Assembly (NCBI GenBank): GCA_000437495.1
Contig: FR897858.1
Location: forward strand, 1-5,318
Reading direction: 5' to 3'
Length of the DNA: 5,318 nucleotides
Source: Prevotella sp. CAG:485
GTDB lineage: Bacteria > Bacteroidota > Bacteroidia > Bacteroidales > Muribaculaceae
A model generated the notes under the pieces. It searched no databases. It worked only from the letters and a program-made list of their open reading frames with translations, and was not told where the DNA came from. Positions 1-5,299 of this stretch are shown piece by piece; position 1 is the first letter of the stretch; the number at the start of each line of letters is the position of its first letter. A program made the translations under genes and the position numbers.

Positions 1-13
1 AAAACCTAATGGA

Positions 14-771
14 ATGAAGAAGATTTTTCGATTGCTGCTGCGGCCCTGCTGTTTGTCGCCTGCAGCCCCAAGGAGTTCAATCTATCGACTAAGACGCAGA
101 GTCTCGATCTGCCGGAAACGGCGGTTACGGATTCGCTGGTGGTGAACGGTAGTGACGGCAACTGTGAGCTGGAGTACGCTCCTCAATGGATTCAGACCGA
201 AATGCACGACTCTGTGGTGGTCTACAAGGTACAGCCTAATTCCACAGGGAAGGCACGCAAGGACGCCATTGTGGTGAAATGCGGCAAGTCCACTCTGTCG
301 ATACCTGTGCGCCAGTATGCTAAAGCGACGAAGCTGGAGCTGCCGGACGCCAAGGATGTGACGCTTCCGCGCGAAGGCGGCTCGGAGGAGCTGGTCGTAG
401 TGTGTGACGGCATCGTCAAGGTCGAGGGTTTCGAGGGAGTGGAAGCTACCTATTCTAACGGTAAACTCACAATCAAAGCTTCCAAGAACGAAGGCAACCG
501 TTTCAACGGGGAGGTGCGCCTCAGTGCCGGCGACCTGGAAAAGACAGTGAAGGTCACCGTCGACGGAAAGGTGTGTGCTACATGCAAGGGCACCGGAAAA
601 GTGCGCTGCAAAGTGTGCGGCGGTTCGGGAGAGACGATGCGCGATCCCTGGTCGATTAACGGATGCCGGACTTGCGGCGGCAAGGGTTGGGCCGACCGTG
701 TGAGTGATTATAACTTCCGCCGAGGAAGTGGCAAAATACCTTGCCCGACGTGTGGCGGCAAGGGAGTATAA
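14..771 (+). CDS. Lipoprotein with BACON-like domains and a DnaJ-type CxxCxGxG zinc-finger domain; frame broken in the signal peptide
   Basis: Not a gene I can name. From about position 31 the frame that ends at the TAA at 769-771 reads IAAAALLFVACSP, a lipoprotein signal with its lipobox cysteine, but it has no start codon. The only sensible start, ATG at 14 (MKKIF), is one base out of frame: the T run at 24-28 has five T where six would give a 252-residue protein starting MKKIFSIAAAALLFVAC. In the corrected numbering, Cys17 would be lipidated; residues about 29-104 resemble a BACON domain (APQW, then an N-x-T-G-K-A-R-K-D strand and SIPVRQ); 105-184 form a second beta domain; and four motifs CATCKGTG, CKVCGGSG, CRTCGGKG and CPTCGGKG begin at 188, 199, 218 and 244. 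A J domain is absent. The likely location is the periplasm or outer surface. As given, the uninterrupted frame could start only at GTG 139, without a signal. The next gene is a diverged paralogue 15 bp away. Confidence 0.8.
24..28 (+). other. T5 run at the apparent frameshift site of the first lipoprotein
   Basis: ATG at 14 reads AAG AAG ATT TTT CGA and then leaves the lipoprotein frame, stopping at TGA 143-145 after 43 codons. One extra T here, or a -1 slip of the Phe tRNA from TTT 26-28 to TTT 25-27, restores an ideal lipoprotein signal. A sequencing or assembly error or a recent mutation is the simplest explanation; slippage is possible but the run is short. Confidence 0.7.
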
Positions 772-786
772 GATTCGCAAGAAATT

Positions 787-1500
787 ATGAATCATAAGAT
801 TTCACTTATAGTCCTCATGGCGCTGATGCTCGTGGGCTGCCGTAAAGCCAGTGTGCTGACTGCGGATGTAAAGTCGGTGACCGCGCCCAGGCAGGGCTTG
901 GTCGATACTGTGCGGCTGCACAGCGATGTGTGTGATTTCGAGCTCGTGAGCGCTCCCGCGTGGACAGGAGCGGCACTCGCCGATTCCGTGCTGTCACTGC
1001 AGATCAAGGCCAATGAGACGGCCGGCCCCCGGTCGGGCAATGTGATAGTGCGCAATGGCGAGCTCACCCTCTCCATCCCGATAGAACAGCGGGGCGCCAC
1101 CACATATCTTACCATAACCGAGCCTGCCGACGGAACCGTCACGATTCCGCAGTCGGGCGGAGAGGTTAAGATAACGGTGGAGACCGATGGCGGCGACGTG
1201 CGCCTCGAAGGTGTGGAGGGCGTGACTGCAAAATACGCCGACGGCGTGGTGACGCTCACAGGCAAAGGGAACACCGGCAAGACACGCAAAACGAAAGGAA
1301 GCCTCGTGGCCGATGAGGTAAGCACCCCCATAACCGTGGTGGAGAAGGGCGCGATCTGTGCCCGCTGCGGCGGCAAGGGCCAGGTGACATGCCGTATATG
1401 CGGAGGCGAGGGAGTGGACTATTGTCCCTACCGTCCCTGCGATCTCTGTCACGGTCGTGGCCGCACGCGTTGCCCGGAATGTGGCGGCAAAGGAAAGTGA
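787..1500 (+). CDS. Lipoprotein with two BACON/Ig-like domains and a four-motif DnaJ-type zinc-finger domain
   Basis: An intact 237-residue protein of no named family that I recognise. It opens with a short positive-hydrophobic signal and the lipobox LMLVGC (Cys18), so it should be exported, lipidated and held in the periplasm or on the outer membrane. Residues about 29-103 fit the BACON pattern: SAPAW, a strand pair with N-E-T-A-G-P-R-S-G, then LSIPIEQ. Residues about 106-187 make a second similar beta domain. The C terminus has four motifs CARCGGKG, CRICGGEG, CDLCHGRG and CPECGGKG, starting at 191, 202, 218 and 229, with an extra Cys at 213; this matches the cysteine-rich zinc-binding region of DnaJ in motif number, without a J domain. 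BACON domains are proposed to bind carbohydrate or mucin; the zinc-finger part could bind unfolded protein or metal. Both roles are inference. The start is ATG 787, 15 bp after the paralogue upstream, so the two probably form an operon. It ends in TGA and is followed by a terminator about 100 bp on. Confidence 0.9.
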   Translation: MNHKISLIVLMALMLVGCRKASVLTADVKSVTAPRQGLVDTVRLHSDVCDFELVSAPAWTGAALADSVLSLQIKANETAGPRSGNVIVRNGELTLSIPIEQRGATTYLTITEPADGTVTIPQSGGEVKITVETDGGDVRLEGVEGVTAKYADGVVTLTGKGNTGKTRKTKGSLVADEVSTPITVVEKGAICARCGGKGQVTCRICGGEGVDYCPYRPCDLCHGRGRTRCPECGGKGK

Positions 1501-1548
1501 CCTGATTATCAATTATCAATAGGTATACCTTGCGATAAAAGGATATGA

Positions 1549-1587
1549 AGAGGCTGCGCCGTAAATCTTTATTACGACACAGCCTCT
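1549..1587. repeat. Imperfect hairpin without a T tract
   Basis: AGAGGCTG (1549-1556) pairs with CAGCCTCT (1580-1587), and CGTAA (1560-1564) pairs with TTACG (1572-1576), around a 7-base loop. The three bases between the stems, CGC against ACA, differ from full pairing only by two C-to-T type changes. It is too long and lacks a following U run for a standard terminator. It could be an mRNA 3' stabiliser or a remnant of a small repeat element. Confidence 0.6.
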
Positions 1588-1598
1588 CTTAGATTGGC

Positions 1599-1629
1599 AA
1601 AGAGTCCGCGCTTCCTGCGGGCTCTTTTT
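1599..1629 (+). terminator. Rho-independent terminator of the lipoprotein operon
   Basis: The arm AGAGTCCGC (1601-1609) pairs with GCGGGCTCT (1617-1625) with one T-G wobble. The stem can extend by two A-T pairs at its base, the loop is 7 bases, and TTTTT follows at 1625-1629. It lies about 100 bp after the stop of the second lipoprotein gene and faces the right way to end that transcript. On the opposite strand only three T follow the stem, so it should act mainly rightward. Confidence 0.8.
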
Positions 1630-1678
1630 GTATTTTTATGGATTCCCGCGCCTCCGCTTGGCCGGCTGTGGCCCGGGA

Positions 1679-1709
1679 TTGGGATTATTCGATAATTTTT
1701 GTAACTTTA
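1679..1709 (+). promoter_or_regulatory. Possible Bacteroidales promoter facing into the IS left end
   Basis: TAACTTTA at 1702-1709 differs by one base from the Bacteroides -7 box TAnnTTTG, and a TTG at 1679-1681 lies 20 bp upstream, near the usual -33 spacing. The IS begins only five bases after the box, so any gene this promoter once served is now separated from it or gone. Such boxes occur by chance in AT-rich DNA, hence low confidence. Confidence 0.3.
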
Positions 1710-1713
1710 TGGG

Positions 1714-1739
1714 TGTAAATACTCATTCAAAAGTGGGCC
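1714..1739 (+). repeat. Left outer terminal inverted repeat of the IS
   Basis: 26 bases beginning TGTAAATACTCATTC and ending AAAAGTGGGCC, an exact inverted match to 4273-4298. It marks the left boundary of the element; the base before it differs from the base after the right end. Confidence 0.93.
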
Positions 1740-1744
1740 GGTCG

Positions 1745-1765
1745 CTCATTCAAAAATGGGCCACC
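1745..1765 (+). repeat. Left inner inverted repeat of the IS
   Basis: 21 bases starting CTCATTCAAAAATGGGCC and ending ACC, an exact inverted match to 4246-4266. It repeats the core of the outer repeat with one G-to-A difference. The gap to the outer repeat is 5 bp here (GGTCG) but 6 bp at the right end. Such paired sites are probable IstA binding sites. Confidence 0.88.
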
Positions 1766-1777
1766 CGAGAGAGTATG

Positions 1778-1785
1778 CAAAGTTA
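1778..1785 (-). promoter_or_regulatory. Candidate outward-facing -7 promoter box near the IS left end
   Basis: On the minus strand this reads TAACTTTG, a full match to TAnnTTTG, 27 bp downstream of the istB stop and pointing out through the left end toward the lipoprotein operon in antisense. No good TTG -33 element is seen at the expected distance, so it is only a candidate. Confidence 0.3.
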
Positions 1786-1811
1786 ATAAAAGATGCTTGA
1801 ACAGCCATTTT

Positions 1812-2585
1812 TCAGATTTGATTTTTGATCATTTGCTGCGTCTGTTTGAGACGGTATGATGTTCCGGTCATATTTATGATTCTGGCCTTGTGGGTGAGCC
1901 TGTCTACGAACGCGTTTACCAACACCTTGTCGGGTATGATTTCATTCCAGCGACTGAAAGCCAGATTGGGAGTGACGATTGTGGAGTGGGTCTCGGCTCT
2001 GAGCGACAGGTGGTTGAAGAGCAGTTCGGCCCCTTCTTTGTCACATGAGACGTAACCGAACTCGTCGCAGATTACCAGGTCGTATTTCTCAAAGCGGTTC
2101 TGAAGCTGGGAGAGTTTGTGCTGGCTTTTGGCTTCTCTGACCATTGTGAGCAGTCTTGGCACTGAGGTGAAGAGCACGGAGAAGCCGCGTTGGCATGCCG
2201 CGATGCCCAGAGCGGTGGCGATGTGCGTTTTCCCGGTTCCGGGATTTCCGTACAGCACAAGGTTGCGTCCTTTTCTGATGAACTCGAGGGTTTCGAGTTC
2301 GGGCAATGCGGCCCGGGCTTCTGCGGGGAGTTCTTCGCGCACGAGGTCGTCGAGATATTTCAGCTAGGGGAAGGCGGCGGCCCGTATGCGTCGGCGCTGG
2401 GCCGCTATGGATCGGCTTTCAAGTTCGGTTTCAAGGAGCCGGGCCAATACGGCGGCATGCGTCAGATTGTCGGCTGCGGCATCTTTTAAAGTGTCAGCCA
2501 ATGACTCGCACATGGCGTTCATTGACAGTTTCCGGCAGGCGGTGGTGGCGCGCTCAAGGTCGGATTGTGGATTGATTTCTGTCAT
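1812..2585 (-). pseudogene. istB: IS21-family helper ATPase IstB, interrupted by an in-frame TAG
   Basis: IstB is the AAA+ ATPase that assembles on target DNA and activates the IstA transposase. The start ATG (2583-2585) overlaps the istA stop as ATGA, which implies translational coupling. Read through, the frame gives 257 residues, the usual IstB length: a helical N-terminal region (1-73), then Walker A GNPGTGKT at about 113-120, Walker B DLVICDE at about 169-175, and a C-terminal part with NAFVDRLTHKA. Codon 74 is TAG (2364-2366), between AAFP and LKYLDDL. One C-to-T change from CAG (Gln) would explain it, since Gln there is plausible. A GTG eight codons downstream (2340-2342) could restart translation of the ATPase core, but the N-terminal IstA-interaction and oligomerisation region would be lost. 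Readthrough, suppression or a sequence error are alternatives. Confidence 0.88.
2364..2366 (-). other. In-frame TAG within istB
   Basis: The minus strand reads TTC CCC TAG CTG AAA TAT. Both sides are in the same frame and both encode recognisable IstB, so this is a single nonsense change and not a frameshift. Confidence 0.9.
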
Positions 2586-4180
2586 ATTGCAGTGTTTGTA
2601 AATATGGTTGGGGTGTTGAGAAAGATGTCGGTGGAGGAGATGGCTTCCGAGGCAAGCCGCTCTATCTGCCGGCATTGTCCGGGGATGAGATCCGGCGCCG
2701 CCATCTCTGTGGTCCCGGATGGTGCGGCGTCCGGGCTGTGCAGTTCTGCCTTGATCTGGTCGGAACTCAGGTCATTCAGCCCGCGGGCCTGCAGGCGGCA
2801 GGCGGCATCGGTGATGTCTCTGAACCAATATCCATGGTCCCTGGCATATCGGAGCAGTTCCAGGAACTCTTTTGGAGAGCCGGAGAAGTGCCTTTCGAAG
2901 ATTCGGCGGATAAGGTGGGGGACCTGTTGCAGCGCCACTGATCCGGCCAGGGCCCCCGGCTTGCGCAAGAGTGTCGTAAGGTAGTGCTCAAGTTTCAGCG
3001 ACCAGTTCCCCTGATTGTTAAGGCGCTCGTGCACGGCGAGTTTCTCACGGTTGAGCACCATCACGAGCTTGTCGGAATACAGCTTGACGGTGACTTTGCG
3101 GCTCACCAGGCTGTCGGGCACAGAGTAATGGTTGCCCCTGACGCACACCGTCGACCATTTGTCAACGGTATACTCCATGGCCTCGAAGCAACCTATGTCT
3201 CCGGGCCACGGGCGCATGGCTCCGAGGTCGGCGCTGATTCTGAGCTGTTTTTCTGAGTTATTGCCGAAAGCGGCCTCCGCGTCCATCCGTCGGCAGACTT
3301 CGTCGAGATGTGCCTGGGCTTCTGCCAGTGACGCATAATGACACGCAAGAGAGAATGCCTTGCGACGGATGTATTCTACAGACCGCTCCACATGGCCCTT
3401 CTCCCATCCGGCACGCGCGTTGCAGAAACGGAAGCTGAACACATAGTGCGCCGACAGACAGTTCAACGCCTCGGTGGGCGTCTTTTCGTCAGGCCCTACG
3501 AACTCTTTGACGGCCACACGCATATTGTCATAGACCATGATGCGTGGCACTCCCTGGATCTGCCGGAAAAAGTTGCGGTGCGACTCCATGAAGGCCAGTG
3601 TGTCCTGGCGCGAGAACAGCCACGCCCGGCGCAGATTTCCATGACAAGTGGTGAACACGGCCAGGTACAGTTTGCGGAACACCCCGCCTATGGTGATTTT
3701 CACCTCGCCCCAGTCGAACTCACACTCCTCTCCTGGAGAATATGCCTGTCGAACATAGGCTTTCGTGTCGCCGGGACGCGCCGATTTTTCTTTGTTTGTG
3801 ACATAACGGCAAACGGTCTGGTAGCTTATCTGAACGCCCTGTCCCGACAGAATCTGCCAGATGTCGATTTTTTTCAGTTGTTGCTTGCGCATCCCCTGAC
3901 GGCGCCTTTGGGCGTTGAGCTCCAGATACTTGTCTATCTCAGTCGCTATGGACTGGGACAGCTTGCGAGGTTTACGGCCACGGCTGTTGTAGGCCGGTTG
4001 AAGCGTCAGCAGATTGTCCAGCGCTTCGTTGTCTGACGTCTCCTGCGTGGCCTCGTACTGGGCCAGCACCTTGTCGACGGTCGTGCGGGATATCCCCAGC
4101 TTGCGGGCAATCCCGCGGCGGCTGTAATCGCCGCTGCGATAAAGATGTACGATTGTTTGTATTTCTACCACGGTTAACAT
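2582..4180 (-). CDS. istA: IS21-family DDE transposase IstA
   Basis: IstA cuts and joins the IS ends, working with IstB. The chosen start is ATG 4180, giving MLTVVEIQTIVHLYRSG and 532 residues; the frame is open back to 4279 but that extension reads through the IS end and is not typical protein. Residues about 5-45 are the N-terminal HTH (SRRGIARKLGISRTTVDKVL), followed by a basic linker and a second DNA-binding region to about 135. The rve/RNase-H-like core supplies Asp156 (CEFDWGE), Asp218 (VYDNMRV) and Glu265 (KGHVERS), spaced 62 and 47, which fits IS21 transposases. The C-terminal beta domain (GNHYSVPDSL) follows. It appears intact. Its stop TGA overlaps the istB start. It may be transcribed from its own AT-rich leader or by readthrough from the integrase fragment upstream, which lies in the same orientation. 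Confidence 0.95.
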   Translation of the reverse strand: MLTVVEIQTIVHLYRSGDYSRRGIARKLGISRTTVDKVLAQYEATQETSDNEALDNLLTLQPAYNSRGRKPRKLSQSIATEIDKYLELNAQRRRQGMRKQQLKKIDIWQILSGQGVQISYQTVCRYVTNKEKSARPGDTKAYVRQAYSPGEECEFDWGEVKITIGGVFRKLYLAVFTTCHGNLRRAWLFSRQDTLAFMESHRNFFRQIQGVPRIMVYDNMRVAVKEFVGPDEKTPTEALNCLSAHYVFSFRFCNARAGWEKGHVERSVEYIRRKAFSLACHYASLAEAQAHLDEVCRRMDAEAAFGNNSEKQLRISADLGAMRPWPGDIGCFEAMEYTVDKWSTVCVRGNHYSVPDSLVSRKVTVKLYSDKLVMVLNREKLAVHERLNNQGNWSLKLEHYLTTLLRKPGALAGSVALQQVPHLIRRIFERHFSGSPKEFLELLRYARDHGYWFRDITDAACRLQARGLNDLSSDQIKAELHSPDAAPSGTTEMAAPDLIPGQCRQIERLASEAISSTDIFLNTPTIFTNTAI

Positions 4181-4245
4181 TGTTGTGCCGATATATATAG
4201 TCCATATACAATATAGGAAATAATATCGACGGTTAGGCTCCCCGT
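4181..4245 (-). promoter_or_regulatory. AT-rich istA leader with an inverted repeat
   Basis: This stretch between the right-end repeats and the istA start is strongly AT-rich. It contains CGATAT (4189-4194) and its inverted match ATATCG (4223-4228). It is the expected place for the istA promoter, but I find no clean TAnnTTTG box, so the role is inferred from position. Confidence 0.3.
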
Positions 4246-4266
4246 GGTGGCCCATTTTTGAATGAG
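4246..4266 (-). repeat. Right inner inverted repeat of the IS
   Basis: GGTGGCCCATTTTTGAATGAG up to its final base is the exact complement of the left inner repeat. Six bases (CGTCCT) separate it from the outer repeat. Confidence 0.88.
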
Positions 4267-4272
4267 CGTCCT

Positions 4273-4298
4273 GGCCCACTTTTGAATGAGTATTTACA
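4273..4298 (-). repeat. Right outer terminal inverted repeat of the IS
   Basis: It begins GGCCCACTTTTGAATGAG and ends TATTTACA, an exact inverted match to the left outer repeat. Its last three bases serve as codon 120 of the truncated integrase frame. Confidence 0.93.
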
Positions 4299-4684
4299 GT
4301 CCTTGAAGTGCTCGTAAACGATTTTCCACTTCTGATACTTCTTGAAACACTTCTTGCGGAAGTATTCGAGGAAGTCCATGCGCAGCTTCTCTTTGTCGAG
4401 GAAGCCGAACTGCTCGTTGAGGAACTGCTCGAAGCGACGGCAGCGGATAGCCTCTGCCTTTTCCATCATCGAGGCGTTGAACTCACGTTCACGGGCGTTG
4501 GAAGGATGCCCATAGAGGTAGATACCCAGCGACTCGCGACGGCTCAGACGATTGGTGTGAGGGTTGCGGATTGGTGGGTAGAAGTCGAGGTAGAGCGATA
4601 TGCGGTCGCCCGATATTTCCTTTTTGCGAAGGAATACTTTAGTGCAGGTATTCATTGTATTTTGTGAGAGTTAAAAGTTTGATG

Positions 4685-4692
4685 CAAAGTAA
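4685..4692 (-). promoter_or_regulatory. Candidate promoter of the integrase gene
   Basis: On the minus strand this reads TTACTTTG, one base from TAnnTTTG, ending 29 bp before the integrase ATG, a sensible leader length. A clear TTG -33 element is not visible at the usual spacing. The half-sites at 4705-4735 lie where a -33 region would be, so a DNA-binding protein there could control it. Confidence 0.35.
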
Positions 4693-4704
4693 GGTTGTGT
4701 TTGC

Positions 4705-4735
4705 ATGGTGGAATCCGCCACCATTGCGCCACCAT
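4705..4735. repeat. Three CCACCAT half-sites, two in direct repeat at 11 bp
   Basis: ATGGTGG (4705-4711) and CCACCAT (4718-4724) form a perfect 7-bp inverted repeat with a 6-base centre. CGCCACCAT occurs at 4716-4724 and again at 4727-4735, exactly 11 bp apart, about one helix turn. It sits between the tandem-HTH gene and the integrase, just upstream of the candidate promoter. It could be an operator or excisionase/arm site; it lacks a T tract, so terminator function is less likely. Confidence 0.55.
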
Positions 4736-4747
4736 CGCCGATTTCGG

Positions 4748-5299
4748 TCAAATCGTCGGTGGAGCGAGCAAATCATCCAGTTCTTTGCGTGATATGTAGG
4801 TGTATTTCCCCCGCTTGGTACGGGTGATATTGTAGGTTTTGACATAGTGGTAAATCTGGTCCCTGGTCATCCCGAATTTCTCCATAGCCTCAGCGATAGT
4901 ATATTCTTTGGGAGCCTCAGGTTCTGCTATGCCTTTAGCTATGTCAAAATTCTTTTTTGAATAGCGTGCCTCAATTCCTACCTTTATCTTAGGTATTCCT
5001 TCCTTAGATACAAGGCAATATATGGCTGATAGAGTCATGCCAAATTTTTCCTGTATCTCTGCAACCGTGTACCATTCGGTAATCTCCTCCGAAGGATTCC
5101 TCTTCTCGAAATATTTGTCGATATGAGGTTTGCTCCAGAGTGTTTTCCCTCGACTTTGAGTTTTCGGGAAATTCTGTGTCTGTGCAATCTTGTATAGTCC
5201 GGAGTTTGAGATGCCATAGCGCTTGAGTATTTCCTGAGTCGTATAGAACTCGGCTATCGCTTTTCTCTCATTTCTGACAGGCTCGAACTTATCAGTTAG
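4748..5299 (-). CDS. Tandem three-module HTH (excisionase/MerR-like HTH_17) DNA-binding protein; start unclear
   Basis: The open frame encodes 183 residues with three related HTH_17-type modules: about 18-67 (FYTTQEILKRYGIS, IDKYFEKR), 76-123 (WYTVAEIQEKFGMT, ARYSKKNFDIAKG) and 132-178 (EYTIAEAMEKFGMT, YTYISRKELDDLL). Each has the Y-T-x-x-E start, a K/R-F/Y-G-I/M-S/T turn, an I/L-Y recognition helix and a basic wing. Such modules bind DNA in excisionases and MerR-like regulators; adjacency to an integrase in the same orientation suggests recombination directionality or transcription control of the element. No ATG, GTG or TTG occurs before module 1; the first ATG (5036-5038) lies inside module 2 and would destroy it. 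The frame is closed upstream by TAG (5300-5302) with 16 bases left in the window. So the gene is either broken there or begins with a rare codon. It is more AT-rich than the left half of the window, in keeping with acquired DNA. Confidence 0.75.
   Translation of the reverse strand, partial: LTDKFEPVRNERKAIAEFYTTQEILKRYGISNSGLYKIAQTQNFPKTQSRGKTLWSKPHIDKYFEKRNPSEEITEWYTVAEIQEKFGMTLSAIYCLVSKEGIPKIKVGIEARYSKKNFDIAKGIAEPEAPKEYTIAEAMEKFGMTRDQIYHYVKTYNITRTKRGKYTYISRKELDDLLAPPTI

Larger units (their letters stand above)
1501..1713. other. Non-coding spacer between the lipoprotein operon and the IS
   Basis: No convincing gene lies here. It begins with a tandem 7-bp repeat ATTATCA at 1505-1511 and 1512-1518, then a perfect 10-bp palindrome AGGTATACCT at 1521-1530. 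Two hairpins follow (listed separately), then a GC-rich stretch at about 1646-1683 with no assignable role, and an AT-rich stretch ending in a possible promoter at the IS edge. Nothing here resembles the missing part of the integrase seen on the other side of the IS. Confidence 0.6.
1714..4298 (-). mobile_element. IS21-family insertion sequence (istA-istB), 2585 bp
   Basis: The ends are TGTAAATACTCATTC at left and its exact complement GAATGAGTATTTACA at right, within 26-bp terminal inverted repeats, giving the TG...CA tips usual for IS21. A second inverted copy of the CTCATTCAAAA-TGGGCC unit lies just inside each end, matching the multiple terminal transposase sites of this family. The element holds a DDE transposase gene and an AAA+ ATPase gene in the standard order with an ATGA overlap. 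Its length suits the family. IstB carries an internal stop, so this copy may not move unaided. Comparing four to eight flanking bases (ttatggg at left, gtccttg at right) shows no target duplication. It cuts the integrase gene on its right side. Confidence 0.93.
4233..4655 (-). pseudogene. Tyrosine recombinase (integrase), N-terminal fragment cut by the IS
   Basis: Tyrosine recombinases of this Bacteroidetes type integrate or excise mobile elements, or invert DNA. From ATG 4655 the first 119 codons (to 4299) are integrase: an arm-type DNA-binding domain (TKVFLRKKEI, ISLYLDFYPPI, RRESLGIYLYG, then the AEAIRCRR helix, about 1-75) and the beginning of a SAM-like core-binding domain (MDFLEYFRKKC, KWKIVYEHFKD, about 93-119). 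Family members are near 400 residues, so about 280 residues, including the catalytic Arg-His-Arg-Tyr domain, are missing. The last 21 codons of the frame come from the IS ends and stop at TAA 4233-4235. The rest is not found left of the IS. The fragment should be catalytically dead, though a DNA-binding remnant could be made. The HTH gene 92 bp upstream is its likely partner. Confidence 0.85.

Noticed and set aside
82..795. A 237-codon open frame on the minus strand across the first lipoprotein gene
   Set aside because: Low-complexity His/Leu/Arg-rich translation with no domain, fully antisense to a gene with a lipobox and ordered CxxCxGxG motifs.
994..1512. A 172-codon minus-strand frame over the second lipoprotein gene
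   Set aside because: Shadow of a GC-rich coding region; no motif, and the plus-strand gene is clearly real.
1584..1604. CTCTT (1586-1590) pairing with AAGAG (1600-1604) as an antiterminator
   Set aside because: Only 5 bp, weaker than both flanking hairpins, and located after the operon where attenuation would have no target in the present arrangement.
3338..4036. A 232-codon plus-strand frame within the IS
   Set aside because: Antisense to the catalytic part of istA; no recognisable domain.
4181..4279. A longer istA start at 4279
   Set aside because: The added 33 residues are translated from the inner repeat and AT-rich leader; IS21 transposases begin close to the HTH, as from ATG 4180.
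4233..4298. The 21-codon tail of the integrase frame as a true protein end
   Set aside because: It is entirely encoded by the IS terminal repeats and matches no integrase sequence.
4705..4735. Short repeats as a CRISPR array
   Set aside because: Units are only 9 bp at an 11-bp step with no spacers and no cas genes.
5035..5217. A 60-codon minus-strand frame starting MASQTPDY
   Set aside because: Overlaps the HTH array in another frame; the HTH frame shows repeated conserved modules and this one is Arg-rich noise.
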